Shown here piece after piece: positions 47,501-57,788 of a stretch of 64,000 nt of DNA (the first letter of the stretch is position 1; each line of letters starts with the position of its first letter). The DNA lies in the NCBI RefSeq assembly GCF_030272615.1, contig NC_081415.1, positions 373,095,009-373,159,008 on the forward strand, given 5' to 3'. The DNA is from Cryptomeria japonica. Taxonomy: Eukaryota > Streptophyta > Pinopsida > Cupressales > Cupressaceae. The position numbers and the translations under genes are program-made. The notes under the pieces were generated by a model that searched no databases, was not told the DNA's origin, and worked only from the letters and a program-made list of their open reading frames with translations.

Positions 47501-48796
47501 ATTTTGAACACATTCACTAGTCACACATAAAAATAGTAAATACTTATAATTGTATTTATAAAGTTTATAGTTTTGTCAGAATAAAGGTTTCAACTATAGG
47601 TAATAAGACTTATCAAAACAAGCATATAAGGTCAGTTAAATTATGTTCATGAATTCCATCAACAAATATAAAAAACCCTTAAAGATGGCAAACTGTCTAT
47701 AAAAGAAACATAAAACTATGACTCATGACCTACAACAAGAGCTAAGGATGAGGTTGCCTCAACATTCCCATCTAATAACTCTTGTGAGTCAAGAGCCAAC
47801 GATCTCGTGAGGATAGCTAACAAAGCTATAATATTCTCTAGATACTTAAACATACACTTCTCCAAAGAGAAGTGAAGTGACTTAAGTGCAGGGTGTGAAA
47901 TGGGAGTTACATCATTGATCTCTAGAAGAGGGGTAGTGAAATACTCTCGAGAAGGTGTGGCCTCCTCAACTACTAAAACAAAAGAACAAAGAGAAGTCAA
48001 AGGAGTTGTCTTCTAATGATAAAAATTGAGAATGAGGCCCCGAGGCCCTACTCAAACTTACACTTAGGTGGTTGAAATTAAATCTTCACATCAACCTTGG
48101 AAAATTGAAGGACCCTTGGAAAGATAGAATAAACATGCAAAGAAAAGGCAAGAGGAGAAAATAGAGCCACACTAGACACAACATTTGTATGAATAATTTC
48201 TATGGGTTGTGAAAATGGAGGGATATCAAGTAGAGAGGTAATAATAGATGGCTCTAGGGAGTAATGAGCACTTGCACCCTTTTGGGGTGAGGTTCATTGA
48301 CATCTCTTAAGGAAGCCAATAGAAAGATAAAATAAGTAGAAATAGAAGAAGATATAGCAAGATTAGCATAAACTAGAATAAGAATACAAAAACATAGGGG
48401 ATTTAAACAAGAGACTTGTCCTTGATTTTCAATGCGACCTCATGTTCCCAATAAATTTCCCATTGACGATGCTTATGCTCACACACAAGCTAGTTTTAAT
48501 GTAGATGTGTACCAAAAATAGAATCTTGAGAAGACTATAACATCATGAATCATAGGCAGGGCCATCTTCATAGTCATTGCCTAAGTAAGAGAAGGATTTA
48601 TTGATGAGACATGATCAGATGTCACAAATATAGGGACCTTAGCCTCGGTCATGGGAACCTTTACTCTTTTTTCTCTAGGAGTGGGTGAAGGAATAAAAGG
48701 AGCCCTCAAAGACCGACGTGTAAATGCTACATGTGAAGGACTAGCTGAGGAAGAACGCTTACCCTTACCACACATAGTAGGAGGGAAGGAATTCAA
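47501..48796 (-). other. Unrecognised sequence with two minus-strand ORFs
   Basis: ORFs at 48796-48581 (71 codons, Ser/Pro/Arg-rich, starts MNSFPPTMCGKGKRS) and 48000-47716 (94 codons, with HPALKSLHFSLEKCMFKYLE). Neither matches a family I know. The first abuts the end of the Penelope-like relic. They could be remains of another retroelement. Confidence 0.3.
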
Positions 48797-48799
48797 AGC

Positions 48800-49771
48800 T
48801 TGATGGTGGAGAGGGGTTTGAAGACATATGATAGGCCCTTTTTTAGAAAGGATCTTGAAGAGTTTTTGGGATATGTCATCAACATAGGATAAGGTGGCAA
48901 TAAGATCAATAAGAGGTTGGGAGGGCTTGGATTTGGACTAAAAACACTATTTGGTTTGGTTGAGGGACCTACAAAGCATGCTTGTGTAACCATTAATTCT
49001 AAAGATTTTGCAAAGGTGGGAGAGCTCATCACTTAAGTTTTCTTCATTGCACATTCAATAGTCTCTCATGGTTAGGGTTTTAAGGATCCCAATTTTTTGA
49101 CTTGGGTGGTGATGAGAAGAGGAATGGAGGTAAAGATCGATTTCTATGGATTTCCTAAAGATGTGACAACCAAGGTAGTCATCTAGTTTTTGGATGAGAA
49201 AGATATTGAGGAAAGGAATTTGATTATTGGATTAAAGATCTATGGCAAAGGAAATGCTTGAAATTATGCTATTGAGGTGTCCTTGAAATTCTTCTAACTT
49301 CTCTAGACCATGGGGCCAATAAATGTTGGTGTCATCCAAATATCACTTCAACCACTTTGACTTGAGCGAGAAAAAGTGAAGAGCAACCTCTTCAAAGTCC
49401 TCAATGAATAAGTTGATAATGATTGGAGAGAAGGGGGAGCCCATGGCTATGCCATCAAATATCTCATAAATAATGCCTTGGAAAGAAAAAAAATGTAGAC
49501 CTTAAGAATAACCTCACTAACATGGATACCTCTTCACTAGTTTTGTGTTTAACTATCTCAATTGAGTCTAGAATAGGAAATATAGCGAAGAGGGAGACAA
49601 CATCAAAACTCACTACTTTGATAAATTGAACAAATTTCAAAGAATCTTTCATGAAGGAATTCATTTTCCCTTTTAGGGGTCTATGAGTTTGGCAAGGAAG
49701 GATGCTAGATTGTAAGTTGGAGAGCCAATTGTGTCAAATATGGTCCTGAGTGGAATACTAGCTTTATGAAT
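48800..49771 (-). pseudogene. Penelope-like (Dryad-type) reverse-transcriptase relic
   Basis: Minus-strand translation in shifting frames gives the ordered motifs of Penelope-like RT: IHKASIPLRTIFDTIGSPTY, NLASFLAKLIDPLKGK, VVSFDVVSLF, GIAMGSPFSPIIINLFIEDF, the catalytic YLDD at 49342-49331 with TNIYWPHGLEKL, FLNIFLIQK, HIFRKSIEIDLYLHSSSHHH and KGLSYVFKPLSTIK. This signature differs from LINE, gypsy and copia RT. Several stops and frameshifts show it is dead. Neither the N-terminal part nor the GIY-YIG endonuclease that should follow is visible; the match ends at 48800. Confidence 0.85.
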
Positions 49772-50399
49772 TGTAAGCTAGATTGTAAGTTGATTATTAT
49801 CTTATTTGTTAAGTTTTATATGTTATTAATATCTATAATGTGGATTATTTTTTATCTTTTGCAATGTACAAGACCTCCTATTGTAATATATGGGAAATTA
49901 GGGTTTCATAAGTTAAGCCTTGTAAAATAAGAAAAGGAAGGGAGAACTCAATTAATCCAATGCATGAAGATTGAATGCAGATCAAGTTCTTTTTCCTTCA
50001 ATATTTAGTTGATATCAATTTGAATGTATTTTAATGTTATATCTATGGTTAATGGTGAAGAATTGACATACAACAACAGAAATAACAAGTTGCAAATAGA
50101 AGGCTAAGTCTGAGTAGAAGAAACAAAAGAGCACCTATGACAATAATTTTGATCTGAAAGTGAGGGACCATGTGGTGATTTCCATCTCGATCCCTAATGT
50201 CAAATGTAGAAAAACTAGAATCTTCCAAAATTGGGATGTCACACAGAATTTGTTCCTAGACACTCATCATAAATCCTTGAGACTATGGTGATTTTTGTCC
50301 TAGTCATTTGATTTTTGCCTCTACAAAAGTCAGAACTAATTGTCATCATCTCCTCTATTGAAATATTTGATCATGGTTCCTGGATCTATCACTTGCATA
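49772..50399. other. No gene recognised
   Basis: AT-rich sequence. The part at 49800-49960 (with cctcctattgtaatatatgg and ttagggtttcataagttaag) looks like LTR-derived DNA, but I find no partner or boundaries. Confidence 0.4.
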
Positions 50400-51119
50400 T
50401 AAAAAGAAGGAAAATGTTATTGTTGATGGGGGTTTGCCTTAAGCCAAACCCTAGGTTTGAAATTAACCCTTGAATTGAAACTAAAATGTAATGGAAATGC
50501 TAAAGTAAAAGCTTATCTTTTGAGGACAAGGCTAGATATGAATTTGAAATGTTTGAATTGGAACTTGATACCTTGATGAATTTTGATAATGTCATGTAGC
50601 ATGTCTTCATAAAGTCTTGATCATGGATGCCATCATGAACACTTGAAATCTGAACTTTGATCTCTCCTTCAATGCCTTGATGATGCTTGATTACTTACTC
50701 ACTTGAATTTGCAAAAGTGTAATTAAATTCCAACTTGAGAGATTAAATAAAGATAATAGAGAGAGATCCCTAAATGAGGGGGTTAGGATTTCTTTTATAC
50801 CTAACTACACAAAATATGTTGAAAATTTTGGGGTAGGGCAACACTGGGAATTTTTTCTCACATTCGAGAAGGTCCAAATTTGGGCCCTTTTTGGGAGGAC
50901 CATAGTGCCTAGGGAATCCTAGTCTTGGGACCAAGGTACCCAGGGCGTCCCAGTCCTACCAATTAGGACTCAAATTTGAACAAGATCCCACTTAAGTGCA
51001 GAAGATGTTGAATCTAGGTGGGTGTGAGTAGAATCAAAATAGTATCAGGGTGATCAAAACATGAAAGTGAGGCCTAGGTGCAGACAAAATTGTGTATGAA
51101 TACAATTTACGACACTACA
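50400..51119 (-). repeat. Decayed LTR related to element C
   Basis: Shares with the C LTR the phrase gggggtttgcctt followed by caaacc and gaaattaacc (near 50440), and the same end: aaaattg, a run to caattta, then cgacactaca at 51110-51119. The rest is diverged. A solo or truncated LTR of a relative of C; its start is uncertain. Confidence 0.55.
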
Positions 51120-52014
51120 CTTATAAATGAGACAAATTAAGCACATTAAGAAAAATTAGAATCAAATATTTGAAAAATAAGTATATAATATTTGAAAAAA
51201 ATATATTGTATTATTTTACAAAAGTAACAAAGTTTCACATTTACATTGAAATGTTAAAGCTCTAAATCCTAAAAAAAACTTTTTTCAATTTTAAATGCTA
51301 AGTCCAAAACACATTGTTTATTGAAAAAGATACTAATGTTGAGGTATAGGAAAATTTTTTAACTTGTGAATGATGTTCATTAATTAATAAATTTTATCTA
51401 GGTATTGAATAAAATTGCCCAAAAGCATGCATATGATTTGTTGTTTTATGCTAAGGAAGAAGATTCAACATAAAATTTGTTTCATACTGCCACTCTTAAG
51501 CAAACTAAAAATGGGCATTATTTTTACAAAATAAATAAAAAAATTAAGATAAAATCTAGTAGTGAGATCACTTCTTCCCCACAGAATTTCTCATGCATCC
51601 CTTAAATAATTAAGCAAAAGAAATAATAGTATAAATATATTAGTAGAGTCTATGTTGATTTTTAGTTAGAAAAAATATGAGATTTTTTGTTAGAAACAAA
51701 ATATCATTACTTATTCATATGGTGACTATATGTTAAGGAAATCATATTTGAGCATTGTTCAAACCTTAAATATAATTATAATTTCAAATAGAACATAGCA
51801 AGCTATATATTTGTGTTCTCTTAACCAATGCCAATTATTTCTACAAACAATAACATAAGTTTTTAATTTTAAAACAATGAAAATAATTAGCTAATAGACT
51901 ATTATATTGTGAGAAAGCTCCTACTAGTTTCCACATTTCTCATGTTGGTTTATGGGACTAAAGAATATTCTGATTGGTTTACTATTCTATACTTTTGCCA
52001 AAAGAACATGTTGT
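51120..52014. other. No gene recognised; AT-rich spacer
   Basis: Low-complexity AT-rich DNA without ORFs over 60 codons. Confidence 0.5.
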
Positions 52015-53235
52015 TGTTGGACATTGCTGCTGCTAGGATATGTTGTTGTCATTGATGTCAACATAATCCTGCTCTGGTGATTGCAAATTGGTTTATTGGG
52101 ATCATGGTTTGGTGTATGGAGCATTTCTAGTATCATTATATTCTTTTGTATTGTCTTTGGTGATCTGGGAAGCTTAATTGATTATATCAGATGATCCAAT
52201 TTAGTAGTTTATTTATCTGATCAGTGCTTTGCAGAGTTCAGTATTTCCTCCGGTATATTCCAGTGTGATCAGATCTTGATCTAAGATTTTGGGAGATTGT
52301 TTGGGATGGTATTTTATATCTTCATTTCAGATGGTTCATGATTTGGTACTCTACAAGTTATCTTTTATTCCTGACAGTTGTTGTTGTTTGTGTATTCTTG
52401 AGGTTTCAAATGTTGATCGATGAAGATTTGATAAGTGGTGTTAGTGCAGCTATTGTTGATGATTCTAACGTGCTTGTTGGTATTTCCTATTTATGTCCTA
52501 TTTGTTTTGATGGTTCACATTGATCATTGTGAGAGTTCTTGGTGACTTTGTTGAACCAATGATGTTCTTCATGTTATGCAATTTTTTGGTGGTGTAGCGT
52601 GTTGCGGTTGATCTTGGCGTGATTACCAGTGGAGTTGAGCATAAACGGATATTTGAATTAGGACCATGTTATGTCATGTATATTATTATATTGGTCCTTT
52701 GGTTGATCTTTGTATCGTGTGATGTAATTTTGTAATTGTGAGTTGAGGGTTTAGCCGACCTTGTTGTCAAGGTTGATGAATTGTATAAATAGGTGATATT
52801 GTCATGTATTTTAGGTATCATGGTTGTGCCTGCATTATCAGAGAATGGTATATGTGCGAATAAGGATTCATCTTTCAGTGTGATGTGTTGAGAAAAGATT
52901 AGTGTTGCAGAGCAGACATTGTGCTTAACCAAAACTGTGATCAGGCATTTGGAGATGCTATTCTTTCAATTCATTCCTTCCGGATTGTAGTCTGAATCCT
53001 GTTGTAAGTCAGTGAGACTTCCCTGAGGGTTGTAGCCTTCTAGGTCATTATCTTTTGAGCAGTGAGCTCTAGGCAGTGTGCCTGAATGCATGTGCATTCC
53101 CCATTGTAATATTTTCGCATACTATTGTAGAGTATCATCTTGATGTGGGTAGGTTCCCACTGTGGTTCTTCCCTTAACCGGGTTTTCCATGTCAAAATCT
53201 TGGTGTTGTGAGTTGTGTTGTTTATATGCTTATCT

Positions 53236-53266
<31 letters not shown>
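52015..53266 (+). mobile_element. Third copia-type LTR, interrupted by element E
   Basis: Starts TGTTGGAC and shares the layout of the solo LTRs at 38176 and 41865: a tgtcattgatgtcaac block, a TATA box (TATAAATA, 52784-52791), gtgagctctaggcagt, a gggtaggttcccac block and gggttttccatgtcaaaatc before cttggtgttgtg. It ends in a (GTT)n run where element E begins, so the poly-C hairpin end is outside the window. It cannot be known whether it is a solo LTR. Confidence 0.75.

Positions 53267-53269
<3 letters not shown>
53236..53269 (+). repeat. (GTT)n microsatellite at LTR junction
   Basis: About ten GTT units immediately before the left edge of element E. Confidence 0.85.
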
Positions 53270-54482
53270 AGTAGTACCCGTACTCGTTTGAACTGATATT
53301 TTGTTCTTATTATTCTCAGTGGATACATTATCATTGGTTATTTAGAATTGTATAACATTGTTCCATGTTTTATCTAATTATGAGACATATGATTTATTTG
53401 CAGTAATTATGTACTTATGTTTTATGGCATTATGTGGTTCATTGCTATGTACTGATGCTTTACTTCATCTATGCACTGTGTGTTGTGTATCTGTGAGTGT
53501 ATGGGATGCATGGGGATGATTTTCCTTCACTCATCTCTGTGAGATAGGGAACGTCGCGAATCTCCTTCATCGATGTGTATGTTGAAATTTCTATATATGT
53601 ATATATGCATGTGTGGTCGGTGATGCAAGATGTTGCAGGTACAAGTACCGGGTAGGTACGGGGTATTGTCTCCACCTGGCTACACAGGTCTGAGTGTGCC
53701 TTATATTTTCCGATGGAAGTGAAGGAGATAGTAGATGACCCTATTTTTAGTCAGTTACACTCAGGTGAGTGCCTTCAGTTAGTCGTTCTATCAATTGGTT
53801 TGGTCTTCATATTTTATTGTTTGATCTTTATAAAAGTCACATGATGCTTGCTCAGTTTGTGTGTCCAGTGTTGCCAATTTTTGTATGCCATTGGTAAATG
53901 TTGCATTTATTACGTCCATAAGAGTAGTTTTGATAATTGGAGGAAAAAGAATCAAGTGATCTAGTGACTTAATATTGTTTATAAAGGATGAGTTAATATC
54001 TTGGTATGAGTTGATATGAATTTTATCAGCTTGTTAGCTTGATAGTTGCAATTTGATCATTTGAATATATTTAAGGACATTATATACTCAGAAGGCAATA
54101 GTCACTTATAAGTAGTTATTGGAGTTAAGATAAGGTGATCGTATTATCCGTAGTTGATATCACCCATCGGGTTATTATGTTTTTGGTTTATGCATGTATA
54201 AGTTAGAATTACAGATGTGTTATATTTAATGAGCTTTATGAATGAGTTATATATATATATATATATAATTCGATTGTTCGAATATAAATTTACAAGCATT
54301 TGAAAACAAAGTATATATTTATACATTTCAACTTAAAATTTCTAGGAAGATTAATGTTTAAAATATTAAATGAAAGTTATAAATTAATTATTAAAGTATA
54401 ATAATGAAATTATAGTAAAGAAAATAAAATAGAAATCGACCTTATTAAAGGTGGCGGGGGTTAAAGTTGCAGTTTGGTCAAC

Positions 54483-54508
54483 GGTGGTCGATGGTAATAT
54501 CGACCACC
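54483..54508 (+). other. 10-bp perfect inverted repeat in element E LTR
   Basis: GGTGGTCGAT and ATCGACCACC around the loop ggtaat, about 535 bp upstream of the TATA box. Unchanged in the other LTR at 63657-63682 although bases nearby differ. It could bind a dimeric factor or fold as a hairpin. Confidence 0.7.
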
Positions 54509-55041
54509 CCCCTTAATATAGGGAGGGGTAGGTATTACCACCGACTACCCTCCTCCTTCATATACCACGTACTCCATCTACACTGTAGTCAGCAATGAGA
54601 TGTTTCCTCCCTTAAACTTTGCAGTAGGTGATGACACCTCTCGCTTCTCTCTCTATTCAAAACGATAAACTATCACTTCTCCACGTCCAAACTCTTCTAC
54701 GAGCTACGGTTCATTACATTTAACTGCAGATTGGCCAATTGAGGAGGGAAACAGACTGGCATGTAAGGTGGAGACTGAAACATAAACATTAGCGGACTCA
54801 AGACCTGGCAGATTGAATGCACAAGTCGCTGTTTGCAAACACATCAGTGATTGAAGTAATGACTCAATCTCTCCACCCAGCTGATAGTTGTCATAGCCAC
54901 AATCAAGGAGCGCAAAAGACTATAGTTAACCGGAGATGGACTCTTCACGTGGAGGAAGAAGAAGAATTAGAGGTAAAAGAGTTTTAGTTGATAACTATTA
55001 CTAAGCCCCACATTTAGGAGAGTGATGGATGATTTTTTTAG

Positions 55042-55050
55042 TATAAATAG
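55042..55050 (+). promoter_or_regulatory. TATA box of element E LTR
   Basis: TATAAATAG, a near-consensus plant TATA box, with transcription expected to start about 30 bases downstream. It would serve both the LTR ORF and the genomic transcript. Confidence 0.7.
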
Positions 55051-55134
55051 GGGTGTGAGTAGAGAGGATAGGGAGAGAAGTATTTTGTGACATCCAAGGA
55101 AGGACGAAGGATTGTAGAGAGAAGAATAGAGTTA

Positions 55135-55250
55135 GAGAGGATAGTGTTTTTTTTAGTATCAAGAGAGAGTTGTTTAGAAAGGATAGTGTTTTTATAGTAT
55201 CAAGTGAGAAATGTTTAGAAAGGATAGTGGTTGATAGTATCAAGAGAGTT
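55135..55250 (+). repeat. Three-copy ~40-bp repeat in LTR leader
   Basis: The unit 'ggatagtg', then a T-rich run, then 'agtatcaag' and 'gttta' occurs three times, at about 55138, 55180 and 55219. Confidence 0.75.
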
Positions 55251-55363
55251 GTTTGCCTATTTCTTGATAGAGCTGGAAGTATTGGTGGAAAGGATCGCAA
55301 GCAAGGCACATTTATCGGCGAGAGGGCATTAAGGTCTTGCTTATTGATCAACACTTCAAATAG

Positions 55364-55670
55364 GTCAGGAATTTCTTAGTTTACGTTCATTATTATTTAC
55401 AATCTCTTTTATATGTCATGTTATTGTCTTGCTTACGAAATAGTTATGGTTATGTTTTATTTATCGTTAGGGATTGTTAAATAAAATCATATAATAGAAG
55501 TTGTGAATACGTGATGACTATAGAAGTGGAATAGTGTTTAAGTTCAAATTTCACACTTGTTATTATATGGAAGAAATGTATGGTTGCGTTCAAAACCTAG
55601 TTATTAAGATTTATTAGACATTGCTCTAGGAGAGTCCGGGAAGTAATAGTTTACTATTGATACTTTACAG
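55364..55670 (+). other. Probable 5' UTR intron before the LTR ORF
   Basis: An acceptor (tactttacag, ending 55670) lies two bases before the ATG. A possible donor is AG/GTCAGG at 55362-55369, giving a T-rich intron of ~307 bases. The donor is a weak match and others are possible. Plant H3.3 genes also carry an intron just before the start codon, which fits the histone-like start of the ORF. Confidence 0.4.
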
Positions 55671-55672
55671 AG

Positions 55673-56071
55673 ATGGTGCGAGTCAAACAAACAGCTCACA
55701 AATCCATAGCAGGTTATGCTCACTACTTAAAAGTCAAGAAAGATTCGTTGAGACCTGTCAAGCCTATTGTGGAGGACAACCCAGCTCCTGAAGAGAACCC
55801 AGCTCCAGAAGAGAGCAAAGAAATAGAAAAAGGTCCTATTCAGAGTTCAACTAAAGAAGTTACCATTGAGAAAGGAAAAGAACCCAAGCCAGAGTGCTCG
55901 CCTGAAAAGCCAATAGTTATAAGTTCTGACTCGTCGGAGGGGTATACCCCCTTAAGTGATAATGAGTCTGTGGGGTACTTTCCCCGGAGTGAAAGAAAAT
56001 CTAAAGGATATACTCCTTTAGATCATGTAGAGTCTGATGAGTGCACTTCTCTGTATTTTTTGGAAGAATGA
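55673..56071 (+). CDS. LTR-internal ORF with histone H3-like N-terminus
   Basis: 132 codons, intact, inside the 5' LTR. Residues 2-17 read VRVKQTAHKSIAGYAH. Against the H3 tail, 10 of the first 17 positions (Met included) agree, including those equivalent to K4, Q5, T6, A7, K9 and S10; R8 is His. No histone fold follows. The rest is charged and probably disordered: a PAPEEN-type repeat near 38-48, a SUMO-interaction-like PIVISSDSSE near 80, and then four ~11-residue units (SEGYTPLSDNE, SVGYFPRSERK, SKGYTPLDHVE and a diverged last one). An acceptor-like site precedes the ATG and AATAAA signals follow the stop within about 30 bases. It could be a captured and decayed H3 gene start, a true mimic, or (less likely) chance. 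The function is not known. Confidence 0.65.
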   Translation: MVRVKQTAHKSIAGYAHYLKVKKDSLRPVKPIVEDNPAPEENPAPEESKEIEKGPIQSSTKEVTIEKGKEPKPECSPEKPIVISSDSSEGYTPLSDNESVGYFPRSERKSKGYTPLDHVESDECTSLYFLEE

Positions 56072-56087
56072 TGTAACACTCTAGTGT

Positions 56088-56112
56088 AAAAATAAATAAA
56101 TAAAAATAAAGA
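56088..56112 (+). terminator. Poly(A) signal cluster after the LTR ORF
   Basis: Overlapping AATAAA hexamers within aaaataaataaataaaaataa, 17-40 bases after the stop codon. Suits either the 3' end of an LTR transcript or the end of the R region. Confidence 0.55.
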
Positions 56113-57636
56113 CATTATTCTATGAAGAAATGTACTATGTCTTGTTGTAAGACTTCCTTGATGAAATAAATATATCTATTTTAATCTTCCTCTATTGTAT
56201 AAATGGAAATTATTAAGGTGGCATACATATAGTAGTTAACAAGAGTAATTGAAACTCTTAGACTTGTCAATAAGTGTAAAATTCTGTGTTATATCGACCA
56301 TATTGTTCTTCAACATATATTCGTATTTCAAGTTAATTTTGTGATAGGTGTTGGTACGTAAGATTACCTTGTTTTATATGGTGGTCGCAACTAAGTACAT
56401 TAAGTCATGTTGTCAGTATGTCTTGTGTACTATGTCTTGGCCAGTTATTTAGATGTTTAAACTTAAGGAAATGAGCCACTGTGAGTTGTTCGTAATGGTC
56501 AACCTTAGGTTAGTTAATTATGTATCTTTCATTCAAGGTAGGTCAAGATTGGGAATGGCTGTCTGTGTCGCCATAGAGTTCTATAGATAGAACTAACCCG
56601 TAGTATCCTAAGAGAGAGAGTGATTTTCGAGTGGGGGCCGTGCCTAAAGTGGTGATAGGATAACCTGTTGGAAGTTGGTTAAGAAAGTGAAAATCTAATA
56701 AATGACTAGGGAAGGGTAGAATAAAAGTTAAATAAAACAATGTACCTCGCACATAGGTGAGTGCTAGTACAGGACTCATAATGTAGCGAGAAGGCCTGGA
56801 ATGGCAAACTTACCACCTTGTCTTCGTGAGAGGATTGGTAAGGTCCACATGAGTCTTAGTTGGAATCGGAGGTTCAGGAGAGGTTACCAGGATCACTCAG
56901 GATGGGGGTCGGGACCTATGGAGGCTGTACCATGGTATCCACCGTAAGAAATGCGATGACACTTTCTCCTTAGAGTCACTAGTGTTTTGTGAGTTAGGTC
57001 ACATGATTGTAAGTGGAGTCTTGTAGTCCTTTCATTCTTGTTTCATTTTGCTTGCTTGAGGGTTATCTACTATCTCCAGCACAGTGGGGTGGTTCCCTTT
57101 CGGAATCACATGGTCGGGTGGTAGTGTCACTTCCCATTGGATGTTCTGGTACGTATCTTCAAGCGAGGAAGGACTTCGTTGATGTTCTTGGATCGTGATT
57201 CATGTACTGACTCTTGTTCCTATCCATCTTTCAGTTAAATACTAGAGGTTTTGAAAAGAAACTATATGTAACTTTCATTTTGTAACATTTTAGCTCATGA
57301 TGTAATTTCTTTTTGAAAACATGTATTTTTGAGTATTGAAAGCAAAGAAATATTGTAATATATGCTACTTCAATTACTTATTTCTGTTGTATATAATATA
57401 TGATTTCTTGAAGTATTTTAGATTCTTCCATTTTGGTAATTTTATCTTAATCTTTAATTTACGAAGTAATATTCGTTGGTAACCCTTAGGAAATTCAGAT
57501 GTTAGACTTCCGCTATGTTATTAGATGTGCTAAGGTTTAAATTCATGCACTTAATTTAAAAAAATAAAATAAATAATTTCACCGTTAGTTGCATAGATTA
57601 TGATGTTTTCCTTCAGGGTTCCTAACGGGGCATTAC
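56113..57636 (+). other. Element E LTR distal part (U5), non-coding
   Basis: 1.5 kb between the poly(A) signals and the LTR end. Short ORFs at 56543-56779 and 57013-57198 have no recognised domain. Confidence 0.5.
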
Positions 57637-57639
57637 ATT

Positions 57640-57650
57640 TGGTATCAGAG
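57640..57650 (+). promoter_or_regulatory. Element E primer-binding site, tRNA-Met type
   Basis: TGGTATCAGAG two bases after the LTR end, the classical plant site complementary to the 3' end of initiator tRNA-Met. Confidence 0.92.
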
Positions 57651-57788
57651 TGAAAGTTTCAACACTGGGTGCTCTGGGTTTGTAGTGTGCCTATTCAACT
57701 TGATTTTTGTTTAGGTTTTAACATTTGTGTTTTTCCTTGTTTATCCTTGTCATAAACCTGAATCTTTTCTCTTTTGTAGTACTCGGTC

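Larger units (their letters stand above)
53267..57637 (+). repeat. Element E 5' LTR (~4.4 kb) with an internal gene
   Basis: Starts TGTAGTA (an extra tag triplet makes the first base uncertain by three) and ends ATTACA. Unusually long for an LTR but in keeping with Del-type chromoviruses. It contains an inverted repeat at 54483-54508, a TATA box at 55042, a three-copy ~40-bp repeat at 55135-55250, an ORF at 55673-56071, and poly(A) signals just after it. Confidence 0.9.
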
